From Cantharellus purpuraceus (lineage: Eukaryota > Basidiomycota > Agaricomycetes > Cantharellales > Hydnaceae): a DNA stretch of 64,000 nucleotides. Made by a program: the position numbers and the translations under genes. The DNA is taken from contig JALBUN010000008.1 in assembly GCA_025174535.1 (NCBI GenBank), forward strand, positions 62,001-126,000, given 5' to 3'. Shown piece after piece: positions 41,466-52,063 of this stretch. The first letter of the stretch is position 1. Each line of letters starts with the position of its first letter. The notes beneath the pieces are model-generated. The model worked only from the letters and a program-made list of their open reading frames with translations. It was not told the origin of the DNA and ran no database searches.

Positions 41466-42890
41466 ATGACTAAAACCATCTTCTTCACAGGTGAGTGCTT
41501 GATGCAAGCACTCCAACCTGCTGCATCTGAGTGTTCCCTTTGCAGCGCTACAGGATATATTGGTGGTGCAACGCTAGCGCACTTACTCTCATTGCCCTCA
41601 ACGAAATCCTTCTCATATTCTGCTCTCATGAGAGACAAAGATAAGGCGGCTTTGCTAGAGTCGTTTGGCGTTCGTTCCATCATCGGCACACTCGACGATG
41701 CCGCCATTCTCTCAGCCGAAGCACAGAAAGCGGACGTGGTAATTCATACCGCTGAGTCTGCCGATCACGTGCCTTCCTGCAACGCAATCTTGGAAGGGAT
41801 GAAAGACGGAAGGATAATCCTATTTTGATTCACATAGTGAGAAGTGACTTTACTTTGATGTTCAGTGTCTGAGACGGTATAGAGTGGGACAGGTGTACTG
41901 GCTGATGATGCTCGGGGAGAGTATGGTATGTCGTTTGAACGATATTTCTTATTCTTAAGCCCGAACTTTTCCATCAGCCACGAATGTGGTTTACTCCGAC
42001 CTTGATACGGAGCATATTTACACAATCCCCGACACGGCTTTCCATCGTAACGTGGAACTCCTAGTCCTTGCCGCAGCTCCCAAAGTCAAAACGCACATCA
42101 TTTCACCCCCTACTATCTATGGCATCGCCGACCATGCGCTTGTTCAAAAGGGCATCTCTAACCCGACCTCTATTCAGCTCCCCGGCCTCATCCGCGCCAG
42201 CATCGCACGCGGACAAGCGGGGGTGATTGGGAAAGGATTGAATGTGTGGCCAGACGTCCATATTACCGAAAGTGCGCCCTCAATATGAAGCGAGCCTTGT
42301 AGAGAACTAAGTCATACTGTGCATAGTTGCCGCGGCGATCGTTACGGTATTCGAAACAGCACTTGCCGGAAAGACGGAAACCGGTCGCCAGGGGTACTAC
42401 TTCACAGGTTTGTGAGGATCGTCCATGCTTCACTCATAAGACTCAATTACATTTTCACCCCTCAGCTTCTGGAGGTGAGTCAAAGGTTTTTTCATCCAGA
42501 GGTAGCTCATTAATCATTTTATAGAGTACACCGCCATAGATGTTTCCAGGGAGGTAGCTCGTACTCTGCATGCCAAGGGGATAGGAAAACCTGAGCCAAT
42601 CCCGTTCACTGAAGTGGAAATCCAGAAATATTTTGGCGGGGTGAGTCTGAGTCATTATCAGATTGTTGCTGACTTGTTTCCTGGATTACAGTCGTATTAT
42701 TTAGGCTCAAACGCTCGTTGCAGGTCAGAGTATACTCGTCAGCTAGGATGGAAGCCCACTCATACTACTGCGGACTTTCTCAAGAGCATTGGGTACGCAG
42801 ATTGATTGTTTTTAACATGAGGTTAACGTTGATTCTTGATGCAGCTCTGAAGTTGATTATATTTTGAAAGTAGACAGAGTCAAGGTTTGA
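41466..42890 (+). CDS. NAD(P)-binding protein, extended SDR / NmrA-like epimerase, nine exons, possibly inactive
   Basis: Exons (after the first): 41546 or 41554-41836, 41883-41925, 41978-42271, 42327-42407, 42466-42474 (9-nt micro-exon), 42525-42640, 42692-42792 and 42845-42890; phases close from exon 3 on. Motifs: MTKTIFFTG and TGYIGGATLAHLL (dinucleotide fold), VVIHTAESADHV, SGTGVLADDARGEYATNVVY, ISPPTIYGIADHALVQ, GKGLNVWPDVHI, KYFGGSYYLGSNARCR, LGWKPTHTTADFL. Exon 2 needs a one-base frameshift to reach its donor (DGRI then PILIHI), and the first splice gives either TG-YIGG or TG-D-ATGYIGG instead of TGATGYIGG. Either sequence error or early decay; family assignment is solid. Confidence 0.75.
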
Positions 42891-43419
42891 ATCGACATGT
42901 ATATAGAGCCTTTGAATGTGTAGGAAGAGGTAGAATGTAAAACAGCGCAGTTTACTAGTGTCTCGAGTGAAATATCAGCTAATAGGGCAACACAGTTCGA
43001 AACACGTCCCTTTTGGTTTGCCCTAGAAAGAAACGAGAAGCTATGTGGACGAATTAGCATAAGGCGACAACCTCGAACTCGATTCCCAGATCGATCAAGG
43101 AATGTATGGGTGGTATTGGCCGCAGAAACGAGCAATGTTCTGATAATTGCATCTACGTCTCACCAAGCTGGATCCTACACCAATCAGCTGAGCTTCAAAT
43201 GTGGACGTAGTCTACAATCTAACAACCACAACAGCTCGATATATTGTTATATTAATCAACCCGACCTCGCAACAGGAGGTTGTGAGTGCATTCTGTTCCT
43301 AGGAACTCACGGCAGCAACTGCCGATTGCAATGGGCTCAACATCACCACATTCGTTCAACACCTTCATCGATCAACCAATCGCTCCGCTGACGTGGTTAA
43401 AAAAGCCCCTACAGCGCTT
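42891..43419. other. Intergenic between convergent genes
   Basis: 3' ends of the NAD(P)-binding gene and the zinc-finger gene. No domain-bearing frame or repeat seen. Confidence 0.4.
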
Positions 43420-44752
43420 TCAAACATCCTCAACCGAACGACTGTGCTCAGCTTGCTGATGGTCCCCTAGTCGACGGAGCTTCCTCGCAGTCTCGTTCCA
43501 CCTTATCGGTTTCTCAGCCTCGCTCAACAGTTGTGAAATCTCTTCCTCGGAGTGCAGCCGCTGACAGCGACGTCTCAGATGGCGGAGGAGATGCTCCTTC
43601 CTCGAGAAGGTAAGCAGATGCGTCCGTTTATCCGTGCATCTCAGAGGACAAGTCAACTGGTGACGTGCAAGCAACTCCTGACACTCCAACGATTTCACAA
43701 TCGTGGCGTCCTGCATCGAGAGTCTTCCCCGTTGGACTGCCTCTAACTCAGTGAGACCATGTGCGACCCAGTGACGGTCGAAGTTGTGCGACATGACACG
43801 CCCGCAGACGTTGCCGTCTGCAGCGACAAAGTCACATTTACGTGACTTGCGACGGTATGGACGATTTTGAGCCGCGGTTGCCGGTGATCCAACCTGCGAT
43901 GGTCCTATTGACGCTGTGGCAGGGGAAGGAGGGTGTGATGCTGACGTAGCCAGTGGTGGTGCTGGCGTTCCAGACCATAAAGGTACTGGATTTGTGTCGG
44001 CCAGCGATGGTCCTGTCACAGGTCCATCCTGGACTGGAGCGGCCAGTAGTGATGCAGTCAGGTTTCCACCCTCTTGCATATAACTGGTATTTGCGGGCTG
44101 TGGGGAGGTTGTGGCATTCCACGCCGTCCCCTGGTTGTGAATGTAATTGTATGTGTTGATGGTGGACCTGAACACACATCAGCCTCATTCTCTGCAATTT
44201 CATCATGTCAAAGTCACGCACCTCACTTGTCCACCATCCTGAATATGTTGGGCAGGTTGTATGTGGCCACATGCCACACACTGAAACAGCCCGGGGGGTG
44301 CACTTGGCAGATTACCTGTTGCTGGGTATAGCGATGGAGCTGCCGCACCGGGGAGATACCGCGATGATGGGTATGTCCATGGTGCTGCTGCCGCACCTGG
44401 AAAATTACCCATTGCTGGGTATCCCCCATTCCCTGGCCCCAGAGTTGCCATGCTTGCCCATGGCTCGCCCAAGCCCATCGGCGCATTGATTGATCCTGAG
44501 TGGGAAGTGTTGCACTGACATCTACAATATCAGTTCTTGCTCTAGGTTGATGCACAGCGTCGCAACACTCAAAACATCCGATGACTGCAACTCCCCCTAT
44601 AGCACTGTTAGTGGTATACACCTAGAGATAGTTCAGGTACTCACTGCATTGTAAATGAGGCCTTCATCTAGATTATGAGAGTCATGTGTCGTCATTGCAT
44701 TACTTGTCGAGGCTGTCATCTCGTCCAGAGACATTGTGCTGTAGTTTGCCAT
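43420..44752 (-). CDS. C2H2-type zinc-finger protein, three exons, 382 aa
   Basis: Exons 44752-44645, 44514-44222 and 44167-43420; all phases close (383 codons with stop). Starts MANYSTMSLDEMTASTSNAM, then a Gly/Pro/Ala/Tyr-rich, low-complexity region (AMGNFPGAAAAPWTYPSSRY). Near the C-terminus are two finger-like units: CDFVAADGNVCGRVMS...HWVAH (C-x9-C, H-x3-H) and CPLRCTDKRTH...HLLRH (C-x3-C, H-x3-H), with a basic stretch before (RPYRRKSRKCDF) that may serve as nuclear signal. A C-x2-C pair (FQCVACGH) lies in exon 2. Most likely a lineage-specific transcription factor; targets unknown. Confidence 0.7.
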
Positions 44753-44781
44753 GGGGAAAGAAGTCTTAGGAGACCCCACCG

Positions 44782-44789
44782 TTTATATA
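44782..44789 (-). promoter_or_regulatory. TATA box of the zinc-finger gene
   Basis: TATATAAA on the minus strand, 30 nt upstream of the ATG at 44752, which implies a very short 5' leader. Confidence 0.55.
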
Positions 44790-45894
44790 GACGCAGCTAT
44801 GCTTCACGCTAACAGCCTTACAGCTCATTGTGCTTATTCAGTTTACAGCGTGGCAAACACTTTGAGACTTTTAATTCACAAATTCCTAATTGGAGCCATA
44901 TGGCTCACTTGATTGGAGCTTCGGTACGGCGCTGACTGGCAGAAATTAAGTTTAGCGAGTGCACCTACTGTATATGTCAAGCCGCCGCCTCAGTGCCTAT
45001 AAGCGGGAGATCCTAGATCCTGCACGTGAATGCATGGTATAATCTAATATGGAAGCCTTTGCATCCTTCGTCTGGTACCTCTTACAAACAAAGGAAGTCT
45101 TGCACTACTACTCCACCTACATCATGATTTGAGACTATGATATTGACCCGTCACGTTGAAGATGCCTCACAGATTTTGCCATCCTTGAAGGCGAGATTCA
45201 GAAGTGAGGACATTTCTAACCTTATTGTAGACGCTGATTTCCACATCCTACCATGCGTAGCATCGCGAGGTTTGAACCTAATCGGAACCTAATCGCACAC
45301 GCTGTTTCCTCATGTTGTCATATGACGTTGCTGCACAGTACCCTGGCTGTTGAATAGCACAGTCGAACATTGGGGAGAGCAGTGCCGTGGGGTTTTCACC
45401 CTAGCTTCATTCCTCACAATCATTGCGAAATCCGTAGACTGCGCGCCGACATGGAGATGGCAATTGAGATGGCACTTGCATTTGCCTCACATAATATGTA
45501 CCATGTACTCTCCATTGATCCTATAGGAAGCAACACTCAGAAATAGAACAAAGTAGTCCTGTAATCTTGCGAGACTGTATCGTGAGCCATGCCTTGATGA
45601 AACACTTGCGTGGGATATTTAGAGCTTGGTGGGCCAAGCCATTGGACCCGAAGGGTAGGCGAGCATGATAGAGGGCAGAGCGGACAGAGAGTAAGGACCA
45701 TACGCAGGGGAGACGAGCCTAGTATACGAAGGTGGACAACTGTTATCTGACTCATCGTATTACAAGTCCACCCACTGGGCTGTTATCAGAGAATTCATTC
45801 ATCAGTATGCTTGAAAGTCGCACCGTCATGTTCTCGCCCATCGGATCACTTAAATTCTTCCATAGTTGGCTGTGAGGCGAAGATTTCACTTTGA
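44790..45894. other. Intergenic, host-like
   Basis: No recognisable gene or repeat. Composition changes abruptly near 45895, where CpG-poor copia sequence begins. Confidence 0.4.
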
Positions 45895-47220
45895 CTGCAA
45901 AAATGTCAAAGAAACCATATCAGATGGCTGTAGGATCACCCATGTATGCAGCAATAACCACATGGCCAGATATCAGCTTTGCTGTTCAGCAACTGAGCCA
46001 ATACACATCCAATCCAGGATGTGAGCAATGAGAGGCAGCAAAACGTGTAATATGGTACCTTAAAGGCACATGCAATTTTTGTCTGGTACTGGAGGAAAAG
46101 CCAACATAAAACTCACCAGGTATACTGACTCCAACTGGGGAAACAACCCTGACAGACATTGATCAATATCGGGTTACCTTTTCAGCCTAGGCAAAGGGGT
46201 TATATCTTGGAGTTCCAAAAAACAGCAGACAGTTGCTGCCTCATCCTGTAAAGCTGATATATGGCAACAAATCATTGTGCAAAGGAAGCATTATGGTTGA
46301 GGAGCTTACTCAACTGTCTTTCCCTACCTCAAAAGGGAGCTACCATGATTTTTTGTGACAATCTTGGAACTATCACACTGACCAAGGATGCATCTTTCCA
46401 TGTATGATTGAAGCACATAGATGTGGCACATCATTTTGTCAGAGAGCGGGTTGGATTTGTGAGATTAAGTAGACAAATAGCAGTTGGTAGAACAATAGCA
46501 TAGTATTCCAATATGTAATTGGAATCTTTGAGAAGCAAAAGCAGTGAGTCAGTGGGATCAATATGATCTGGAATGACTGGAGAACTACATGTCTGCATGG
46601 GCATATTTATGTAAATAAAAGTGGACACAATATTTGGAACATACATGATTTGTTATGATCACATGTTTATAGATAGGAGAGAAACTGACCGTGTGTGAAA
46701 TATTAGTGAATGGAGAGGTGCAAAAAAGAGATGTGGTTGGATTTGAATTTACAAGTAATCTATAGTAATGAGAAAAAATAAAACTTGGTGTATGGGTCCA
46801 TAACTCCTGAATGCATGCAGGGGTTCATTGTATGGGCAGATGTTCATGTGTATGATGATAACATGATCATTCCTCAAGACTGGGATTGGACAGAGCATGA
46901 CGATTAGAATATGAGGCATGACTTCAATAATGCACATGTTGATCAATATTAGCAAGATCCAGTATTATTTGTGATATGGAGCTTGAGGCAATAGGTCAAT
47001 AGGTGTGATGGCAATTGAGAGTAAATGTTGATGGGGATATTATGAACCATGCACATGTTTTACAATAGAGATGAATCAAATAACTTTCAAACATTTACCC
47101 ACCCACCTGATGCCTGCAGATGCACTTACAAAGCCCCTTACTGGCCAAAAACACATAAAATTCTGGGACATGATGGGTCTTACACAGAAGGAAAGTGGGA
47201 CTTGTTAGATCGAGGGGGAG
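45895..47220 (+). pseudogene. pol: Ty1/copia pol C-terminus (RT end and RNase H), split by a solo LTR-C
   Basis: Reads PYQMAVGSPMYAAITTWPDI and FAVQQLSQYTSNPG (end of RT), then SGYLFSLGKGVISWSSKKQQ, TVAASSCKAD, IDVAHHFVRERVG (RNase H) with stops. It continues beyond the LTR-C insertion as INQITFKHLPTHLMPADALT, the usual copia pol end. A purine tract (GATCGAGGGGGAG) and the start of a 3' LTR follow at 47221. The upstream parts of this element are absent. Confidence 0.88.
46458..47064 (-). repeat. Solo LTR-C inside copia RNase H
   Basis: 607 bp, same sequence and orientation on the plus strand as 15048-15653. It separates RERVG from INQITFKH of the copia pol. No clean 5-bp duplication (GGATT left, ATAGA right), so either the flanks have mutated or a rearrangement followed insertion. 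Confidence 0.85.
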
Positions 47221-47345
47221 TGTTGGAATATGCTCTAACAAGTACATATACATCCACAGCATCTATCAGACTAGCTAGGTGCTGAAGACACGAGTATATT
47301 TTCCTCAGTTGTTTTATACCACAACTGAGACTGATATCTATCAGA
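47221..47345 (+). repeat. Start of a copia 3' LTR, truncated
   Basis: TGTTGGAATATGCTCTAACA directly after the purine tract. Similarity to LTR-type sequence cannot be followed beyond about 47345. Confidence 0.5.
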
Positions 47346-47686
47346 TCTTAACAGCCATGCCAATGCATCTCATACCACCACACTTCACAGTAGATGATGA
47401 TGGTGTGCGAGTTGAGAATGTTGATGTACACGAGCTGTTTCTGTGGCTGCAGGAGCATGTTGAGGGTGTCATGTATTGGAGCAGTGTGAGGCAGGGGGTT
47501 GTAGTGGGTGGGGGAGGAGGATAATAGTGCCTTGGAGTGTTGGGGGTTGTGGTGGGTGTGGGGATGGGTGGGCAAGTTAGAGTACATGGACATGTCCATC
47601 ATCATAGTGGCACCCACTGCTTCTACCATCACCTCCACACCCCCTATGCTCTTCTCAATCACCTGCAGTGTCTCCATGGCCATTGT
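47346..47686. other. Unassigned stretch between copia and family-E elements
   Basis: A plus frame contains HFTVDDDGVRVENVDVHELF and WLQEHVEGVMYW, which read like protein, but no family was recognised. CpG-poor, so probably repeat-derived. Confidence 0.3.
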
Positions 47687-47968
47687 TGTAAGTTGTGCCT
47701 TAGTTCACACCATTATACAGAACTCAACCAAGTATATTGGTTGGGTGATGTGTTGTACAGTGTGGTTTTTAGCTAAGTTCTATCTACTATAAGTGGACCC
47801 ACACATGTACTAGGTCCATTGGCTTACATAATAACTATACATATGCACCCTATGGGCACATACATCTACTAAGAGGACAACATTCCTGAAGGGAATGCTA
47901 CATATATCAATTATACTTATATACTATAGTAAGTAAGTACCTTGGGTACTTACACCCTCCCCTTTTTG
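47687..47968 (-). repeat. 3' LTR-E and polypurine tract (copy E4)
   Basis: 268 bp LTR (47687-47954, TGTAAGTACCC...GCACAACTTACA on the minus strand) preceded on that strand by AAAAAGGGGAGGG. Confidence 0.88.
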
Positions 47969-47996
47969 AATGAGACATCATCTGATTCAGTACCTT

Positions 47997-49740
47997 TTAA
48001 TTATACAGCTCCTTATGAAGCTGCTCTGATGAGTTGGTATCCATATGATTGTCTTGATCATACGGCTCTGGAGGGGGACAGCTCTCAGTCATCCCTGATG
48101 TTGTTGTGGTATCCTCATCCACTTGAATGGATGAGGAGGATGCAATTGCTACCACAGTGTCCCAATTGAGTTCATGATTAAGTTGATTGTGACCTAAATG
48201 CTTAGCAAGAGAGCATTTAGCAGCTTTATGAGCTGCTTGGGAGACTCCCTGAGTCTCCTGCTTCTGCTTACCAACCCTTGTGGGCTGGTTAAAAGCTGTG
48301 CCAGAGGTGATGTGTTTAGCAAACTCCTCTAAACTAGCAGCATGATTGGGGGTGATGCCTCCCAATTGCCCAAACCAGAGCACAAGCTCTAATTCAGTAT
48401 GTTCTTTGGGGGAGTGATTCCCCCAATCATACACTCCAGTGACTGAAGTGCAAAGTGTCACCAAGAGTTGGTGAGAACTTTTGGCCACTGGTCAATAATT
48501 CCCAGTGGCTGGGATTCTGGAACATAGTCCAGAGGTTCTTCTTGAATGCAGAAGAACCCTTCTTAGAAGTGGCCTTTTGCAGCCACATCCATATATCCAC
48601 ATCAGACAAGTTCATGGTGCCATCTGACTCCTGTCAGATGGCCAGGGGGACCCCATTAGGGTTTACTTGCCACCCCTGTATAAGGGCAAGTGTGTCTACT
48701 GGTGTGGTTGGTAGAGTGACAATAAGACTCATGTTGTCAGCACAAGCTAGCAGAGTCATTCTTTTGATTACTCTGCACATTGGTACAGTCTGTTCTGCGA
48801 ATGGTGTGGCCAATGCCTTTTTATGGAGCGATATGAACTCTGGAGTGTCCATATCACAGATGTCAAACCAGTCTGCCCTGATAGGGGCAGACTTGCCCAG
48901 AGGTCATGGCAGGTAGCCAGTGACTGCTCTGGGGGGGTCAGCTGCAGTCATGAACCATGGTGCCCATTTGGGGAATGATTTCCCCACATTGGCATGCTTG
49001 AGAGCATGCCTGAAATCATCCCAGCATTTGCAATAATTTGCATGCTGGGCTTCTTCCAGCATCTTCAATGCTGGGTCTTTTAAGGTACAGCTGGCATCAC
49101 CAGCCATGTATTCCTTTTGAAGCTGATCAATCTCAGCTTCAATTTTGGATAGGGCAAACTCAAAGAGTTTGCCCAGTTGCTTAGCACCCTTGGGAATGCT
49201 AGCCAGGAGGAGACCATGATCATGGTCATATCCCTCCCAGATTGGGTCGGTGTTGTCCCAATCTTGACCCTCAAACCCTCGAGGGTTGACCTGAGGCAAT
49301 TTTCTCAGGAGATTGTCCTCTTTGGTGGGGTTGATTGTTTCCTGTGATGATGAAGCCACGGGTTGTGATCGCATAATGGCAGGCAATGATTTGCTTGCCA
49401 TAGCATGTGATAGTGATGCTACTGGGGCCAAGTGCACTGTCATGAGCTTGGTTTTGAACATAGGAGGTGCTCTACCTGCAGCCTCCTTCAGTGTTTTTAA
49501 CTTGTCTCTGAGATGGGTTACTTTGGACTTCTCATTGTCGAGAAGTCCTTTGAGTTCTTGGACCTGTGCAAACAGGTCCAAGTTATCTTTGTACATCTTA
49601 TCGTAATTTTCATGATAAGGTGTTGCAACATCATCTTCAATGTCACATATAAGTTGCAGCCATGTGACTCTTAATGCTCTTTCCACTGAAGCAGTGGAGA
49701 GATATAGTTGGCCCCCATTTTGAGCCTTGATTAAGTGCAA
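47997..49740 (-). pseudogene. Family-E ORF3, about 580 codons, sense orientation 3' of pol
   Basis: One frame runs from 49740 (MHLIKAQNGGQLYLSTASVE) to 48427 with TGA/TAG-type stops at 48904-48906, 48634-48636 and 48427-48429; the C-terminal part (48420-47997) is one frame over. It contains a coiled coil (QELKGLLDNEKSKVTHLRDK), then EGQDWDNTDPIWEGYDHDHG, a region with WDDFRHALKHANVGKSFPKW, and an acidic tail (SSSSIQVDED, PPPEPYDQD). The C-terminus recurs at 35964-36505, so it is a regular part of the family. No retroviral domain and no other family recognised. Confidence 0.6.
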
Positions 49741-50467
49741 TATGCATGCATTGGATGTTCGTCTTGATCATCCATCATCTCCCTTCTGGGAGATGACATT
49801 TTAATGGAGGGGGGGTTGTGGTGGTTCAAAGAAACACTGCTAGCCCTTTATGGCTGAGCTTGAAAATTCTTTATTGAGAATTTTTCCAGTGACTATGTCA
49901 CATGGGTGTAATGCAATTAATTATCACTTACCCTTTTTGTGCTACTATGAGTAGCATGACAGTGAACTGCTCCCTATGGAAGCAGTTTTTACTGCCATCA
50001 AGCTGCCTGTTGTTATGGCAGCTCTATCCTCATCTAGGAACTACCATTAATCAAGGTAGTTCCTCCTCCCCTTGTTGAGCTACTGTCATTGATGGCAGCT
50101 CTTTGTTGCATCTCACTAGGAGCTACCTTTATTCTTGGTAGCTCCACTTCTCCCCCTTGAGCCCCATTAAATCTTTGGGGCTCTGTCTCTCTGAGAACTA
50201 CCATCTATGAGGTAGTTCTCACACTCGAGTCACCCCTCAAAGCTCTAAATTATTGTCTAGAGCTTCTAGGTCCTTACACAACATGTAAGGTTCCCAGGTG
50301 ACGTCTCCCAACATCCATAGAACTTGAAATTCAAGTTCTTTATTGCTTATCTATCGATGAGTGATGATTTCATCAACAAGCCACTCTTGCTTGTCATCAT
50401 TCCCAAAGTCGTAAAATGACTTTGCTTCCCATTTCAGGAATCTCATCTCATCATTTGGCACATATGG
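49741..50467. other. Hairpin-rich spacer between integrase and ORF3 of family E
   Basis: No frame of note. Between 49941 and 50350 at least nine exact short inverted repeats follow each other: AACTGCT/AGCAGTT (49965-49987), AGCTGCC/GGCAGCT (50001-50023), AGGAACTACC/GGTAGTTCCT (50036-50064), GGAGCTACC/GGTAGCTCC (50119-50145), GAGCCCCA/TGGGGCTC (50159-50183), GAGAACTACC/GGTAGTTCTC (50193-50220), AGCTCTA/TAGAGCT (50241-50264), CCTTACA/TGTAAGG (50272-50290), AGAACTTGA/TCAAGTTCT (50329-50349). Confidence 0.85.
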
Positions 50468-52063
50468 TCAAATGAGACTGATGTGGAATGTAGGCGTAAT
50501 ATGCCTACTAGTCATTTCTGGTGGCAGTTCCAGTGTCACCATTGAAGCTTTATTATGGGCTTCAATTACTTTATAGGGCCTAATATACTTGGGCACTAGT
50601 TTGCTGGTTCTACCCTTAGGTAGAGTCAGGTTTTTTGTTGAGAGGTAGACTTTGTCACCTCTCTGGAAGGTTGAACCTTCCGGACATTTCTTATTGGCAT
50701 GAAACAGCTGAACGATGTGACTTTCTATAATCACATCATGCACCACTAGCAGGTTCATTTGACACCCTTGAACTTGGTGTCATTGTTAATGGGCATGCCT
50801 ATTCTAGGCACATACCCATAGTTAAGCTCAAACGGAGTAAACCCCATTGTTGAGCTTATGTTGGAGTTTAGCACAAGCTCCACCATTGGACACTTGTGTG
50901 CCCAATCTTTCTGATCACTTTGTACAACTGTATGAAGTATTTGGCCAATGGAATGATTCACTTGTTCTGTTGCTCCATCCATTTGTGGATGGAATGCTGT
51001 GGACATGATTTTGGATCTTGATCAGACATGATTGAGTCTGGTACACTGTGAAGGTGTACAACTTCTTTAAGGAATAGCCATGCTACTCCTTTCACTGTCA
51101 CATGCATATCCATAGGTATTATATATACCTGCAATGTGAAGCAATCTATGACTACCAGTAGGTAGTTATAGTTGTTCAATTTTGGTAATGGACCCATAAA
51201 GTCCATACCTATTGATTGCCAGGGCCGTTCCGGTACTGGCAAGCTATGAAGAAGCCCTATGGGTTTCTTTGTACTGTCTTTATTCATTTGGCACTTTGTG
51301 CATGAAGTGCAGAATGATTTGACATTGGTGGTCATGCCTGGCCACCAGTACAACCATCAAATGTAATTTGTGGTCTTTAGTTGACCAAAATGGCCAACTA
51401 CTTGGTGTGCATGGTTGATTATTATCTCAACCAGCCTCCTCCCCTTCAGAAACACTGAACAGGGTATACAGACGACATTGTGTTTGATCTTATCCTTGCT
51501 CAGGAACATATGTGCTTTCCTGAGCTCAGTGAATACCATCTCTAGGTGGTGTTCATGCTCTTGTATAGTATGAGAGTACACAAATATGTCATCCAGATAC
51601 ACATGGATGAATCCCCTGATATATTCTTGGAAAATGGCAGTCATGAGCCACTGAAATGTCAAGGGGGCATTGCAGTCCCCTTGCTGCATGACTTGACTGA
51701 CGAATGTCCCCAAGACAGTTGCAAACACCATCTTGGGTATATCCATCGGTCTGAAGCATATCTGTTTGTATGCCTCAGACATATTGAGTTTAGATCAATA
51801 TGTACAGTGGGCAACATCATGTCTGATGTTGTCCTGATTGGGGAAGGGCATTATGTCCTTCACCATATTATCATTCTGTTCACACAAGTCGAACACAGTG
51901 CGGGGCTTTCCATTTTTCTTGGGAATGGATAGCATTGGTACAACCTGTCAGGCTGTAGCCGATACCCCCCATTTAGCCGTGGTGTATTGCAGAACTTTCT
52001 CTGAGAGTTCTGAGTGTTCTGGGCACTTACCCATAATTTATGGTACTCCTGCTCCCAATGCAC
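50468..52063 (-). pseudogene. pol: Family-E pol: RT and integrase, RNase H deleted
   Basis: RT keeps IDMSEAYKQI-type start (MSEAYKQICFRPMD), CNAPLTFQWLMTAIF and the catalytic VYLDDIFVYS, then FLSKDKIKH. The sequence jumps straight into the integrase zinc domain (NHAHQVVGHFGQLKT, CTSCTKCQMNK), so RNase H is lost. Integrase has MDFMGPLPKL (Asp 1), SDQDPK (Asp 2) and DGATEQVNHSI (Glu); about 18 codons between Asp 2 and HPQ are deleted and the frame shifts near 51000. The C-terminal part (FQRGDKVYLSTKNL ... YIRPYKVIEAHN) shows no chromodomain, unlike G1 and family B. Confidence 0.88.

Noticed and set aside
47687..50467. CRISPR-like or tandem-repeat array, because of regularly spaced palindromes
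   Set aside because: The palindromes differ in sequence from one to the next and there are no constant repeats with variable spacers; they are independent hairpins in a retrotransposon.
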